Below, piece after piece: positions 50,157 through 58,834 of a DNA stretch of 64,000 bases. Under the pieces are notes generated by a model. The model worked only from the letters and a program-made list of their open reading frames with translations. It did not search any database and had not been told where the DNA came from. The position numbers and the translations under genes were made by a program. Each line of letters opens with the position of its first letter. Positions within the stretch are counted from its first letter, which is position 1. Origin of the DNA: GAS368 sp965227745 (GTDB lineage Bacteria; Verrucomicrobiota; Verrucomicrobiia; Opitutales; Opitutaceae); NCBI GenBank assembly GCA_965227745.1, contig OZ245769.1, positions 4,774,001 through 4,838,000 on the forward strand. Direction: 5' to 3'.

Positions 50157-51596
50157 ATGCCTGCTTCTAAAAACTTTCTCGTGGGTGTCGGAGTGGCCGC
50201 CGGTCTTTGCCTCGCGGCCTTCGTCGTATTCAAGACCGCCTCGAAGCCCAACGATGCGCTCACCGTGCGCCCGGGGCCGACTTACTATGCGGAGTCGGTG
50301 ACGGTGAAGCCGGGCACGCCCCTGTTTTTCACCTGGGGCGTCACGCCCTCGCCGCGCGCGAAAGCCATCGGCCGCGGCGAGACCAAGACCGAGGCCGAGC
50401 GCTACGGCGACACCTACGCGCAATGCCGCGCGCTGATGACGCAGCTCACCGACGACCTGCGCGAGGCGGGCCTCTCGCTGCGCGACGTGATCGCGGTGCG
50501 CGCGAATCTCGTGGCCGAGCCCGAGCTCGACATGGCGGGGTGGAACAAGGCCTTCGCGGAATTTTTCGGCACCGCGACCAATCCGCACAAACCCGCGCGC
50601 ACCACCATCGGCATCTCGCGGCTCTTTCACCCCGACTACCGCGCCGAGGTGGAATTCGTCGCGGCGATCCCGCCGGGCCGCGGACCCTTTGAGGCCGGCT
50701 CGCGCTTCGAGCGTCTCTACGACCGCCTGCACCGCATCACGACCAACGACCACACCCGCAGCTACGGACGCCCGACCTGGGCGCTCAGCACCGGGAAGGC
50801 GATCTCCGCGAATAGCGCGCTCTACTTCCAATCGGCGATGATGCCCGATCCCATCATGCCCACGATGGCGAAGATGCCGCCCAAGATGCGCATGTACAAA
50901 GGCGACGTCGCCACGCAGGCCGAGGCGGTGTTTAAGAAAAACGTCGCCGCGCTGAAAGAGGCGGGCCTCACGCCGGCCGACCCGTTTTTTAGCCGCAACA
51001 TCCTCTACCCCGATCCTAAGAACGACGGCTTCCTCGACTTCGGCGCGTTTAATGCGGCGTACACGAAAGTGTATAATAATCCCGACAACCCGAACCGCCT
51101 CGCGCGCACCGTGATGTCGGCCCCCGGCTATGCGTCTCAGGGGCAACTCATCGCCATCGAGACCTACGCGGTGTATCCCGGCGACGCCGCGAAAAAGTTT
51201 TTGGACGGCGACAAAAAAGTCCCGCTCCGCTCCTTCCGCGCCGACAAGGCCGCGCTCGCCGCCTCCGGCGTCGCGACCTCGCCCTCCGCCGCCCTCACAT
51301 TCCTCAGCGGCATCGTCGCCAAAGAGCGCGGCGACATGAAAGCCGAGTGCGAAGGCGTCTTCGCCCTCGCGAAAGAACGCCTCGCCAAAGCCAACGCGAC
51401 CTTCGACAGCACGGTGCAACTCCGCGCCTACATCGCCAACGGCGCCGACTCCTCCGGCGGCGTGCAAGCCTTCGAGGCGGCCTTCGCCGCCGTCTTCACT
51501 GGCGAGCACCGCCCGGCGATTACGATCCTCCCGGTGAAGGCGCTGCCGAGCGAGGCGAAGCTGGAACTGGAGATTCTGGCGGCGACGCTGCCGTAG
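50157..51596 (+). CDS. Membrane-anchored triple RidA-domain protein (putative imine deaminase)
   Basis: A 479-residue protein with one N-terminal helix (FLVGVGVAAGLCLAAFVVF, about 7-25) as a signal anchor. I read three RidA (YjgF/UK114) domains after it: about 45-172, 200-342 and 355-479. In domain 1, DTYAQCRALMTQLTDDLREAGLSLRDVIAVRANL and ARTTIGISRLF...AEVEFVAAIP follow the RidA pattern, with Arg148 at the place of the catalytic arginine. Domain 2 has Arg317 (LARTVMSAPGY...IAIETYAV). In domain 3 the position is Ile455 (PAITILPVKALP...LELEILAA), so it may be inactive. RidA proteins are trimers that hydrolyse reactive imines. Here one chain could form the whole trimer, facing the periplasm. 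Confidence 0.8.
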   Translation: MPASKNFLVGVGVAAGLCLAAFVVFKTASKPNDALTVRPGPTYYAESVTVKPGTPLFFTWGVTPSPRAKAIGRGETKTEAERYGDTYAQCRALMTQLTDDLREAGLSLRDVIAVRANLVAEPELDMAGWNKAFAEFFGTATNPHKPARTTIGISRLFHPDYRAEVEFVAAIPPGRGPFEAGSRFERLYDRLHRITTNDHTRSYGRPTWALSTGKAISANSALYFQSAMMPDPIMPTMAKMPPKMRMYKGDVATQAEAVFKKNVAALKEAGLTPADPFFSRNILYPDPKNDGFLDFGAFNAAYTKVYNNPDNPNRLARTVMSAPGYASQGQLIAIETYAVYPGDAAKKFLDGDKKVPLRSFRADKAALAASGVATSPSAALTFLSGIVAKERGDMKAECEGVFALAKERLAKANATFDSTVQLRAYIANGADSSGGVQAFEAAFAAVFTGEHRPAITILPVKALPSEAKLELEILAATLP

Positions 51597-51709
51597 TGTG
51601 GTGTAGGTCGGAGAATTGACGACGCCTCCGCGGCAGCCTGGTCGGTGTGGCGTGTAAATTTCCGCAACTTTTTGAAAAGCCGGGTGACCTATCGTGCCTC
51701 ACACCCACG

Positions 51710-54250
51710 ATGCGCCGCTTTTATCTCACGTTGCTGGTAGGGCTTTTTCTCCTCGGCGGCACGGCGCGGGCTGCGGAGCCCGATCCTCTCCCAAACGAAA
51801 TTCCGGCCGATGCGGAGCGCGCGGGGCCATTTGGATTTGGGAAAAGGGAGGGGGCTCAATATTACTATTATAATAAAGGCCAGCCTCATGACATGGAGAA
51901 GCCGATCGCGATCGAGACCTATCGCGATGTCGTCGGTGAAAAAGACTTGGGCGGTTATTTGGCATCACGAGTTTTTTATCGTGGCAACAGGCAGCAGCAC
52001 GGGCTGACGCGGAGCTGGCACAAAAATGGCCAATTGGCCAAAGAAACGCCTTACCGCGACGGGCTTATGGATGGCCGCTGTCGGGAGTGGTCAAATGAGG
52101 GCGTGTTACTCGCCGATTATCTGATGCGCGCCGGCACAGGCGCGCGTGCGGTCTATCATCCGAGTGGCTTCGTCGCCTCGGAGGAAGAACTCGTGGCGAA
52201 CGAATCCGTGGGCCTGAGCAACACAGGATATCCGGGAGGTGGCTTGAAGGGGTGCTACCGTGCGGCGGTGTATCTGCCGGCGGGCTATTGGAATGGTCTG
52301 TCAGTCCAGTTTTTTCCGGACGGTACGGTGAGCAGTGTGATGCTGCCGGCCGGATCCCGCATTAATTTCAAGGCGGATGGTAGTTTGGCGAATGTAGAGT
52401 GGTGGACGCGGGGTGATTTAAACAGCCACCAGATGACGGAAGCGGCCTTTGCCGCCGCCGTGGAGGCCGATCCGTCGCAGGGGCCTTATTTTTCCGATCC
52501 GCTCCACTATAAAACGCTCGTGTCGGAGGAGTACTGGGCGCAGGTGAGAAAATTTCAACGCGCTCGGCCGGTGCGCATCCCCCTCGAGCTGGATGATTTC
52601 GGCATGCCGCTGCCGGTCGGGCCGGCGCCCTTTGCCGACGAAAGCTATTTGAGCTACACGGTGCCCAAAGAGGCGATGCGTCGCGACACCAGTTCCAAGA
52701 CGGACCTAATCCGAAGTTATTTTCTTCCCGCGACCGAGCACGCTGCGGAGATCGAGCTGGGTCATGAAGTCAGGCGCAACGACGTTATGGTCGAGCGGGT
52801 CCTCTATGCGGAGGGGCGGCTTCACGGGATCCAGCGCAAATGGCATGGCAACGGTCGACTGGCGGAGGAGTCGCCGTATAAGAATGGGGTGATGCATGGG
52901 AGATTTCGCCGTTGGACCGAGGCAGGCGAATTGATTGCCGACTATCGGATGACCGAGGGCAGCGGCCGCGAAGTGATATTTTTCCCCAACGGGGTCCTGG
53001 CGGAGGAGCAGGAGTATGTGCAGGGCTTAAAGGATGGCCCTTACAGTGGTGCTTACCCGAGCGGTGCACTGAAATATTGTGGCCGGTTTTCGCGGGATGA
53101 TACACTCGGGGTCCGTTGCGAATTTTTTGAAGGCGGCGAACTCGCGCGGATCAGTTTCGCCAGCGGACCGAGCGTGCGCTTCCGGGTCGATGGCGACATC
53201 GCCAGCATTGAGTGGTTTCTAAACCATGAGCGAGTAAGCCACGATGAGTATGCCAAGGCGGCAGCGGGCGACCCGACCCTGCCGCCATTGGTTTCAAGCG
53301 CACAAAGTTACCGGGAATGGGTGCCCTTGGAGTTTCGGAAGCTATGGAAAAAATATTATCTGGCCCAACGCGCGCTGATGCCGCTCACGCTGGATGCGGG
53401 CGGGGCGCCGGTGCTGAAAGAAGAAGACTATCTAAGCTGGAGCATTCCTCGAGGGGCGAAAGACCAGGGCCCACCACGCAACGGGTCTTATTATGATCTC
53501 CCGTGGGGGGCGGAAAAAATCTCCACTTATCTCTTACCTTGGCAGGCGATGTCTCGGCGAGAAGTCGTCGGCTTCGACATCGAGTTCGCAGGACGCCAAC
53601 AGATACTCATGCGCGATGGGCGGCGGCATGGCGTGCAGCGGAAATGGCACAGCAATGGCCAGTTGGCGGAGGAGTCGCCGTACCGTCGCGGGCTGATGCA
53701 CGGCCGCTTTCGGCGGTGGTCGCCAGAGGGGGCGCTGATCGCCGATTATCAGATGGTCGATGGCAATGGCCGGGAAGTCATCTACCGCCTCAGCGGCTGG
53801 ATCGAAAGCGAACGGGAGTACAGGGACAACCAAACGGAGGGCTTGCACTGCGACGCGTATCCGAACGGAAAATTGAGGTATTGCGGATGGACGAAGCGCG
53901 AAAGTAGTTGGAAGTTTCACGAGATCTCCTGTGAATATTATGAAAGTGGGCCGTTTCGTGCATTGTACGTCGAGGGGGGGCCGACCTTAGAATTTAAGCC
54001 CGACGGCAGCTTGGCCACGGTGAAGTGGCGGCTGGATGGGCGGGACGTAACCGAGCAGGAATTCGCGAGGTATACTGCCGATTCACGGGGAGGCGGCCCA
54101 CCGTATTTCTCCGACCCGTTGAAGTACAAGGAGCTGATCCCGGAAAAATTCGCCGCAGTAAAGCGGCGTTACGATCAAGCCAGGCAAGTTAAAATACCCT
54201 TGGAGCTGGATGCGCAGGGTGTGCCGATGTTGGCAGCGGCATCACGCTGA
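51710..54250 (+). CDS. Exported three-repeat YwqK/MORN-like protein
   Basis: An 846-residue protein with a signal peptide (MRRFYLTLLVGLFLLGGTARA). It is built of three repeats of about 270 residues, whose first strands begin HG-x-x-R-x-W-H-x-N-G at residues 97, 372 and 640, followed by the MORN-like GL/GVMHGRFRRW...GELIADYRM. This resembles the repeats of the YwqK antitoxin-like family; no enzyme motif is seen. Codon choice looks less GC-rich than its neighbours (many AAT, TAT, GAT), so it may be a recent arrival. It follows the RidA gene by 113 bp and is convergent with a TonB receptor. Function unknown. Confidence 0.8.
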   Translation: MRRFYLTLLVGLFLLGGTARAAEPDPLPNEIPADAERAGPFGFGKREGAQYYYYNKGQPHDMEKPIAIETYRDVVGEKDLGGYLASRVFYRGNRQQHGLTRSWHKNGQLAKETPYRDGLMDGRCREWSNEGVLLADYLMRAGTGARAVYHPSGFVASEEELVANESVGLSNTGYPGGGLKGCYRAAVYLPAGYWNGLSVQFFPDGTVSSVMLPAGSRINFKADGSLANVEWWTRGDLNSHQMTEAAFAAAVEADPSQGPYFSDPLHYKTLVSEEYWAQVRKFQRARPVRIPLELDDFGMPLPVGPAPFADESYLSYTVPKEAMRRDTSSKTDLIRSYFLPATEHAAEIELGHEVRRNDVMVERVLYAEGRLHGIQRKWHGNGRLAEESPYKNGVMHGRFRRWTEAGELIADYRMTEGSGREVIFFPNGVLAEEQEYVQGLKDGPYSGAYPSGALKYCGRFSRDDTLGVRCEFFEGGELARISFASGPSVRFRVDGDIASIEWFLNHERVSHDEYAKAAAGDPTLPPLVSSAQSYREWVPLEFRKLWKKYYLAQRALMPLTLDAGGAPVLKEEDYLSWSIPRGAKDQGPPRNGSYYDLPWGAEKISTYLLPWQAMSRREVVGFDIEFAGRQQILMRDGRRHGVQRKWHSNGQLAEESPYRRGLMHGRFRRWSPEGALIADYQMVDGNGREVIYRLSGWIESEREYRDNQTEGLHCDAYPNGKLRYCGWTKRESSWKFHEISCEYYESGPFRALYVEGGPTLEFKPDGSLATVKWRLDGRDVTEQEFARYTADSRGGGPPYFSDPLKYKELIPEKFAAVKRRYDQARQVKIPLELDAQGVPMLAAASR

Positions 54251-54304
54251 TGTTGTCTGCTTGAGGCAAAACCAGCGCGACCTTCGGTCGCAGGGGGCTC
54301 GGCC

Positions 54305-54331
54305 GACTTTGCGGCAGGATGCCGCAGTCAC
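54305..54331. repeat. REP-like arm, family g, second occurrence
   Basis: On the minus strand it contains CTGCGGCATCCTGCCG, also present at 39377-39396. A further small hairpin GCGACC-TTC-GGTCGC lies at 54277-54291. Confidence 0.55.
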
Positions 54332-54334
54332 TTT

Positions 54335-54368
54335 GGAAAAAAAAGACCCGGCCGTGAGGCCGGGTCTT
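54335..54368 (-). terminator. Rho-independent terminator of the TonB receptor
   Basis: An 11-bp perfect stem AAGACCCGGCC/GGCCGGGTCTT with a GTGA loop, followed on the minus strand by eight T. It lies beyond the REPIN at 54427, so the receptor mRNA probably contains that element in its 3' end. Confidence 0.9.
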
Positions 54369-54426
54369 GGTGGGGGTGGGAAGTAGGACTGCGTTCTGGC
54401 GGCATCCGCTAGGCGTACCGGTAAAG

Positions 54427-54506
54427 GTAGGGCGCGTTATCCTTAACGCGCCGTTTAGGAGCTACGGACCCCGAAGGCGCGGCGGCTTTGGGATAAGCCG
54501 CCCTAC
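54427..54506. repeat. REPIN-like inverted pair, family c, copy 4
   Basis: An 80-bp element with a left arm of the GGCGCGTTA type and a right arm of the GGCGGCTTA type. It lies in the 3' region of the TonB receptor gene, between convergent genes. Confidence 0.88.
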
Positions 54507-54522
54507 CTCGAGGCGGCGCGGC

Positions 54523-57342
54523 TCAGAAGCTCGCTTCGACGGTGAAGACGATGTTGCGGCCGTAGTCGCCGGGGCCGACGGAGCCGTTGAAGGCGCCGGT
54601 GTAGCCGCGGGCGGTGAAGTAGTATTTGTCGAACACGTTGTCGACGGTGACCGAGGCTTTGAAGGGCGCGAACTTCGTGCCTTTCTGGCCGCGGTAGGTG
54701 AGGCCGGCGCTGTACACCACGTAGCTGGGGAGCTTTTCGGTGTTGAGCGTGTTGACGAACACGGAGTCGAAGAAGCGGCCGCCGAAGTTCATGTCGATGT
54801 TGTTCCAGGTGTAGGCGAGCGTGGCATTGGCGGTGAGCTTCGGGGTGTTGCCCTGGCTCTTGTCCTTGTCGAGCTCCCAGGATTTCACGAAGCGGGCCTT
54901 GGTCGGGTCCGTGGAGGTCGGATCGTAGGCGGGATTCGGGATGGGCTGGTAGTAGAGCGAGAAGGGATTGCCGGCTTCGCTGTGGGAGGCGGCGTAGGGC
55001 ACGAGGATATTATCCGCGAAGATCGACTTCTGGTAGGCAAAGGCGCCGTTGATGCGCAGGCCCTTGATCGGCGTGCGCCAATCGTAGGTGAACTCAGCGC
55101 CGGTTGAATCGATGGCGCCGACGTTGCGGAACTGGGTGGCGCCCGTCACACCGGCGAGGCCGCGGGCGGCGAGCTCTTCCGTGGTGAAGGCGATGGAGAG
55201 GATGCGGTTTTCGTAGCGATTATAGAAGATCGAGAAGCTGGAGCCGAAGCTACGCGACGAGTACCGGATGCCGGCATCGTAGTTCTTGGCGGTCTCGGGC
55301 ATCAGGTTTTCGTTGAAGTCGATATTCGCGATCACGCCGAGCTGCGGGGAGGCGAGGTTTTCCGCGTAGTTGGCGAAGAGCTCGACCTTGGGCGTGAGAT
55401 TGTAGCTGGCGCCGAGCTGCGGGAGGAAGCTGTCCTTGTACGTGATCTGACGCTTGATCTGCTGCGAACCGAGCGGGAGCCACCAGAGATTCGTGTAGAG
55501 GATGCCGTCGGCCTCGCGCTTGATCGTGAGGGATTTGGCGGCGGCGGAAAGGGTGAGCTGGTTGTCGAAGAACTTGTGGCTTTCCTCGAGGAAGAACAGC
55601 GAGGTCTTCGTATTGAAGTTCTGCTGGTAGTTGTTGAAGAGGAGCTGGTCGTAGAGGAAGTAGCCCTCGGAGTTGCCGCCGGAGAGATTATAGGTCGGGC
55701 GGATGGCGCTCTGTTGGTCGATCTCGTACCAGAAGCCGCCGGTGAGCTTATTGGCACCGGCGGTCCAGGTGACCTTGGGATTGATGCCGTAGCGGTAGCC
55801 GCCGAAATCTTCGTCGCGGCCCGTCGCGCCGGGCATGCCGGAGGTGGCGTTGGCGAGCGTGGTGGAGGTCGGGGCGATGAGTGCGTGGGCGTTGGAGAAG
55901 GCCGTGGGCGTGACGCCGGCATTCAGCGTCTCGCCGACATCCATGAAGCCGTTGCCATTGGTGTCGGTGTAGCCGACGGGGATCGCGCCCGGCGTGCCGA
56001 AGGGGACGAGGTTGCCCGCGGTGTCGCGGTAGGCCCAGCGGGGATAGATGTCGGTGCGCAGAATGCCCTTGGGATTGTTGACCGCGCTGTAGGCATTGAC
56101 GATCTGCGTGCGGGCGTCGCCACGGGTGACGGCGCCGGTGCCGTAGTTGTTCTTGTCCTGATAGTAGGAGCCGACCTTGAGCGCGACGGCCTCGGTGACG
56201 GTGATATCGGCGGTGCCGCGGAGGAAGGAATCCATGCGGCCGTTGCGCCAGTATTTATAGTAGAGGTTACCGTTGGCACCGTCGCCCTGGTTGATCGTGC
56301 TATCGAGCGTGGAGATGTAGGAGAACCTGCGGCCGCGGTCGCTGTAGTCGCCGACGTTGGCGGCCTGGATGCCGGAGCGTTGGTCGAAATTGGAATAGCC
56401 GCGCGAGGCGAGGAGATTCAGATCGGAGCGGGAGGCGGCGGAGTAGAAGCCGGAGGTGAAGGCGGCCGCGCCATAGGCGGCGGAGGCGACGCCGGTCTCG
56501 AGCGCGCGATAGCGATCGTACTGGATGGAGCGGGTATCGTAATCGTCGCGATCATTCCACGTGTAGCCGAGGGTGAGGGTGGCCTTGGGGAGGCGGTAGA
56601 GGACCTTGGCCTCGATGCGCTCGCCCTCGGAATCCTTAGGGATGCCGGCGGTCTTGAACTTAATATCCGAGTGGCTGACGTAGGCGGTGAGGCCGGGGAG
56701 GATTTCGCCGAAATTGATCTTCTGGTAATTGCGGTTCAGGTCGAAGTCGCCGATGGCCTGCTTGAGCGTGATGCCCATCTCTTTGCTGGGATTGGCGCTG
56801 TAGTATTTGATGGAGCCGCCGAGCGCTTCGTACGCGGGCGTGGTGACATCGCCGGTGCCTTGGGAGACTTCGATGTTGGCGAGATTTTCGCCGTCGATGA
56901 TGCGGCCCGAAGGCGAGCCGTAGCGCGTGCTATTATTGCCCATCGGCACATCGTCGACGGTGATGGCGAGACGCGTGATATCGAACGAGCGGACGCGGAT
57001 GTCGTTACCGGACTCGTAGAAGCCGAACGGATCGCGGACGACGACGTTTACACCGGGGACGAAGGCGAGGAGTTTTTCCACCGTGACGCCGGGGAGCGAG
57101 ATCTTGAACTCCTGCGGGGTGATGGCGTTGTTGGCGCGGGAGAGGCCCTTTTCGGAGACGAAGAACTCCATCAGTTTCACGGGTTCTTCCTTGGCGGCCT
57201 CCTTGGCTGGCTCTGGCGGGGGAGTTACCGCTTGGGCTCTGAGCACCGGGCTCAGCAGTGCGGGAGCGATTAGAATTGAAACGGCAAAGGAACGAAACTT
57301 CCCTCGCCGGGCTTGGTCCTGCCCAGTGGTGTAAGGATGCAT
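54523..57342 (-). CDS. TonB-dependent receptor
   Basis: A 939-residue outer-membrane receptor. The signal region is MHPYTTGQDQARRGKFRSFAVSILIAPALLSPVLRAQA. The plug domain contains GVTVEKLLAFVPGVNVVVRDPFG, GNDIRVRSFDITRLAITVDDVPMG and NIEVSQGTGDVTTPAYEALGGSI. The barrel shows ELFANYAENLASPQLG, LMPETAKNYDAGIRY and ASVTVDNVFDKYYF, and ends VFTVEASF. The ATG at 57342 gives a workable signal peptide; an in-frame extension upstream is unlikely. It neighbours GH43 and sulfatase genes, so the ligand could be a glycan or a metal complex. A leader hairpin spans the start. Confidence 0.93.
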   Translation of the reverse strand: MHPYTTGQDQARRGKFRSFAVSILIAPALLSPVLRAQAVTPPPEPAKEAAKEEPVKLMEFFVSEKGLSRANNAITPQEFKISLPGVTVEKLLAFVPGVNVVVRDPFGFYESGNDIRVRSFDITRLAITVDDVPMGNNSTRYGSPSGRIIDGENLANIEVSQGTGDVTTPAYEALGGSIKYYSANPSKEMGITLKQAIGDFDLNRNYQKINFGEILPGLTAYVSHSDIKFKTAGIPKDSEGERIEAKVLYRLPKATLTLGYTWNDRDDYDTRSIQYDRYRALETGVASAAYGAAAFTSGFYSAASRSDLNLLASRGYSNFDQRSGIQAANVGDYSDRGRRFSYISTLDSTINQGDGANGNLYYKYWRNGRMDSFLRGTADITVTEAVALKVGSYYQDKNNYGTGAVTRGDARTQIVNAYSAVNNPKGILRTDIYPRWAYRDTAGNLVPFGTPGAIPVGYTDTNGNGFMDVGETLNAGVTPTAFSNAHALIAPTSTTLANATSGMPGATGRDEDFGGYRYGINPKVTWTAGANKLTGGFWYEIDQQSAIRPTYNLSGGNSEGYFLYDQLLFNNYQQNFNTKTSLFFLEESHKFFDNQLTLSAAAKSLTIKREADGILYTNLWWLPLGSQQIKRQITYKDSFLPQLGASYNLTPKVELFANYAENLASPQLGVIANIDFNENLMPETAKNYDAGIRYSSRSFGSSFSIFYNRYENRILSIAFTTEELAARGLAGVTGATQFRNVGAIDSTGAEFTYDWRTPIKGLRINGAFAYQKSIFADNILVPYAASHSEAGNPFSLYYQPIPNPAYDPTSTDPTKARFVKSWELDKDKSQGNTPKLTANATLAYTWNNIDMNFGGRFFDSVFVNTLNTEKLPSYVVYSAGLTYRGQKGTKFAPFKASVTVDNVFDKYYFTARGYTGAFNGSVGPGDYGRNIVFTVEASF

Positions 57343-57399
57343 GGTGGTTTGACTAGACACCAACTGCTTAGCAGCCCCGATACCACCGCAGGACCAAGC
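57311..57399 (-). promoter_or_regulatory. Inverted repeat enclosing the TonB receptor start codon
   Basis: GCTTGGTCCTGC upstream (57388-57399 as its complement) and GCAGGACCAAGC inside the gene (57311-57322) are perfect 12-bp partners on the mRNA, 65 nt apart, with the ATG between. Inside, GGTGGT can pair with ACCACC immediately before the ATG. An RNA switch or start-site occlusion is possible. It does not match a riboswitch I know. Confidence 0.45.
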
Positions 57400-57587
57400 A
57401 CCATGAATAATTGCGATAGGTTCATGGGCGATGAAGGAACCGCGCGCATACATGCGCCGCGCTCCCTCTTAATCAGACTATATAACTAGACGAAGAACGC
57501 GGCGCGGCGTTCCGAAATTATCGTAAAATTGCGCGGGCGAAAAATCGCGGGGGAATTTTGCACGCGAAACACGCTCCACCTGATAGT

Positions 57588-58664
57588 CTATGGCAAAGGC
57601 GCGCGCAGCGGCACACCGGCATCGACCGGGGCGCCGAAATCCGGCGTGCCATCGCTCTGCCATGTGAAGGGTTGGAGGCGCACGGTGCGCGGCCAGCCAT
57701 CGGCGGCGGTGACCTTGGCGTGGTAGATGAGCCAGTCCTCGCGGCCATCGGAGGAGCAGGCGAAGCAGTTGTGCCCGACCCCGAACGTCGTCGCGGTGCT
57801 CTGAAAGGCGGGCTGCGGACGCTTCGTCCAGGCGGCGGAATTCATCGGGTCGCCGTCGGGGGCGAGGGCGAGCAGGCCGAGCTTGTAGGTGGCCTGCCAC
57901 GAACCGCTGCAGGAATAGGTGAGGAAGACGCGGCCCTGATGCGTAAGGACCTGCGGGGCCTCGTTGAGCCCGCGGCCGGTGGGCTTTTCGCCGACGCGCT
58001 CCCACACGTAATCATTGTTGGCGGCGAGGCGTACCCGATTACTGGATACAGTCCAGGGATTCGACATCCGCGCGATATAGAGCCACTGCTCGTCGCGCTC
58101 ATCCTGCCAGCCGGACCAGATGAGATAACGCTGGCCGCGATACTCGAGGATCGTGGCATCGATGGCCCAGCGGTTGTCGGCTTTGGTGTCGAGGTGGTCG
58201 CCGGTGTAGAGTTCGCCTTTAAAGGTGTAGGTGCCGAGCGGGTCGGCGCCGGCGGACTCGAGCACGATCATGCGGTGGTTTTCATTTTTGCCATCGTCGG
58301 CGGCCGTATAGATATACCAGCGACCATCAAGGAAATGCAGCTCCGGCGCCCAGAGCTGGCGCGAGTGCGGGCCGGTGGCGGGCGCGCGATAGACGGAGAA
58401 TTTTTCGCCGAGGCTCGTGAGGCGGTCGCTGCGGTAGATCGCGATACCCCGCCCACCGTCGGCCACGGCCCAGTAGTAATGGTCGCCGTGGCGAATCACC
58501 CAGGGGTCGGCACCGGGGCCGATGGGATTGGTGAAGGTGGCCGCAGGGGGCGTGGGAGCGGCGGCGGGAGCGGTCTCGGCGGCGGAGCCGGCGCGCAGGG
58601 CGGAGAGGGCGGCGACCAGAGCGAAAAAGAGAAAAGAAAAACGAGGGAGGCGGCGGACGAGCAT
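57588..58664 (-). CDS. Glycoside hydrolase family 43 protein, exported
   Basis: A 358-residue exported enzyme with the five-bladed propeller pattern of GH43. After a signal peptide (FSFLFFALVAALSALRAGSAA) come the catalytic base Asp53 in GPGADPWVIRHGDHYYW, the pKa-modulating Asp169 in WAIDATILEY and the acid Glu235 in LNEAPQVLTH. The family includes arabinofuranosidases and xylosidases, and arabinan is a likely but unproven substrate. ATG 58664 begins the signal peptide. It is divergent from the sulfatase. Confidence 0.9.
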   Translation of the reverse strand: MLVRRLPRFSFLFFALVAALSALRAGSAAETAPAAAPTPPAATFTNPIGPGADPWVIRHGDHYYWAVADGGRGIAIYRSDRLTSLGEKFSVYRAPATGPHSRQLWAPELHFLDGRWYIYTAADDGKNENHRMIVLESAGADPLGTYTFKGELYTGDHLDTKADNRWAIDATILEYRGQRYLIWSGWQDERDEQWLYIARMSNPWTVSSNRVRLAANNDYVWERVGEKPTGRGLNEAPQVLTHQGRVFLTYSCSGSWQATYKLGLLALAPDGDPMNSAAWTKRPQPAFQSTATTFGVGHNCFACSSDGREDWLIYHAKVTAADGWPRTVRLQPFTWQSDGTPDFGAPVDAGVPLRAPLP

Positions 58665-58834
58665 GAGGCGATGTGGGATTCGGAACAGGCGCGCGGGTCG
58701 CCGCAAGGGAATGTGGATATTCAGCGGCGGAATGTGCGGCGGCGGGGCTGGCGTTGCGCCGAGGGAACGAGTGGTGTTGGGTTTTGTTTTGGCCACGGAT
58801 CTTCCCGTGGTTTTTGCTCCCGTTTACTCACCCC

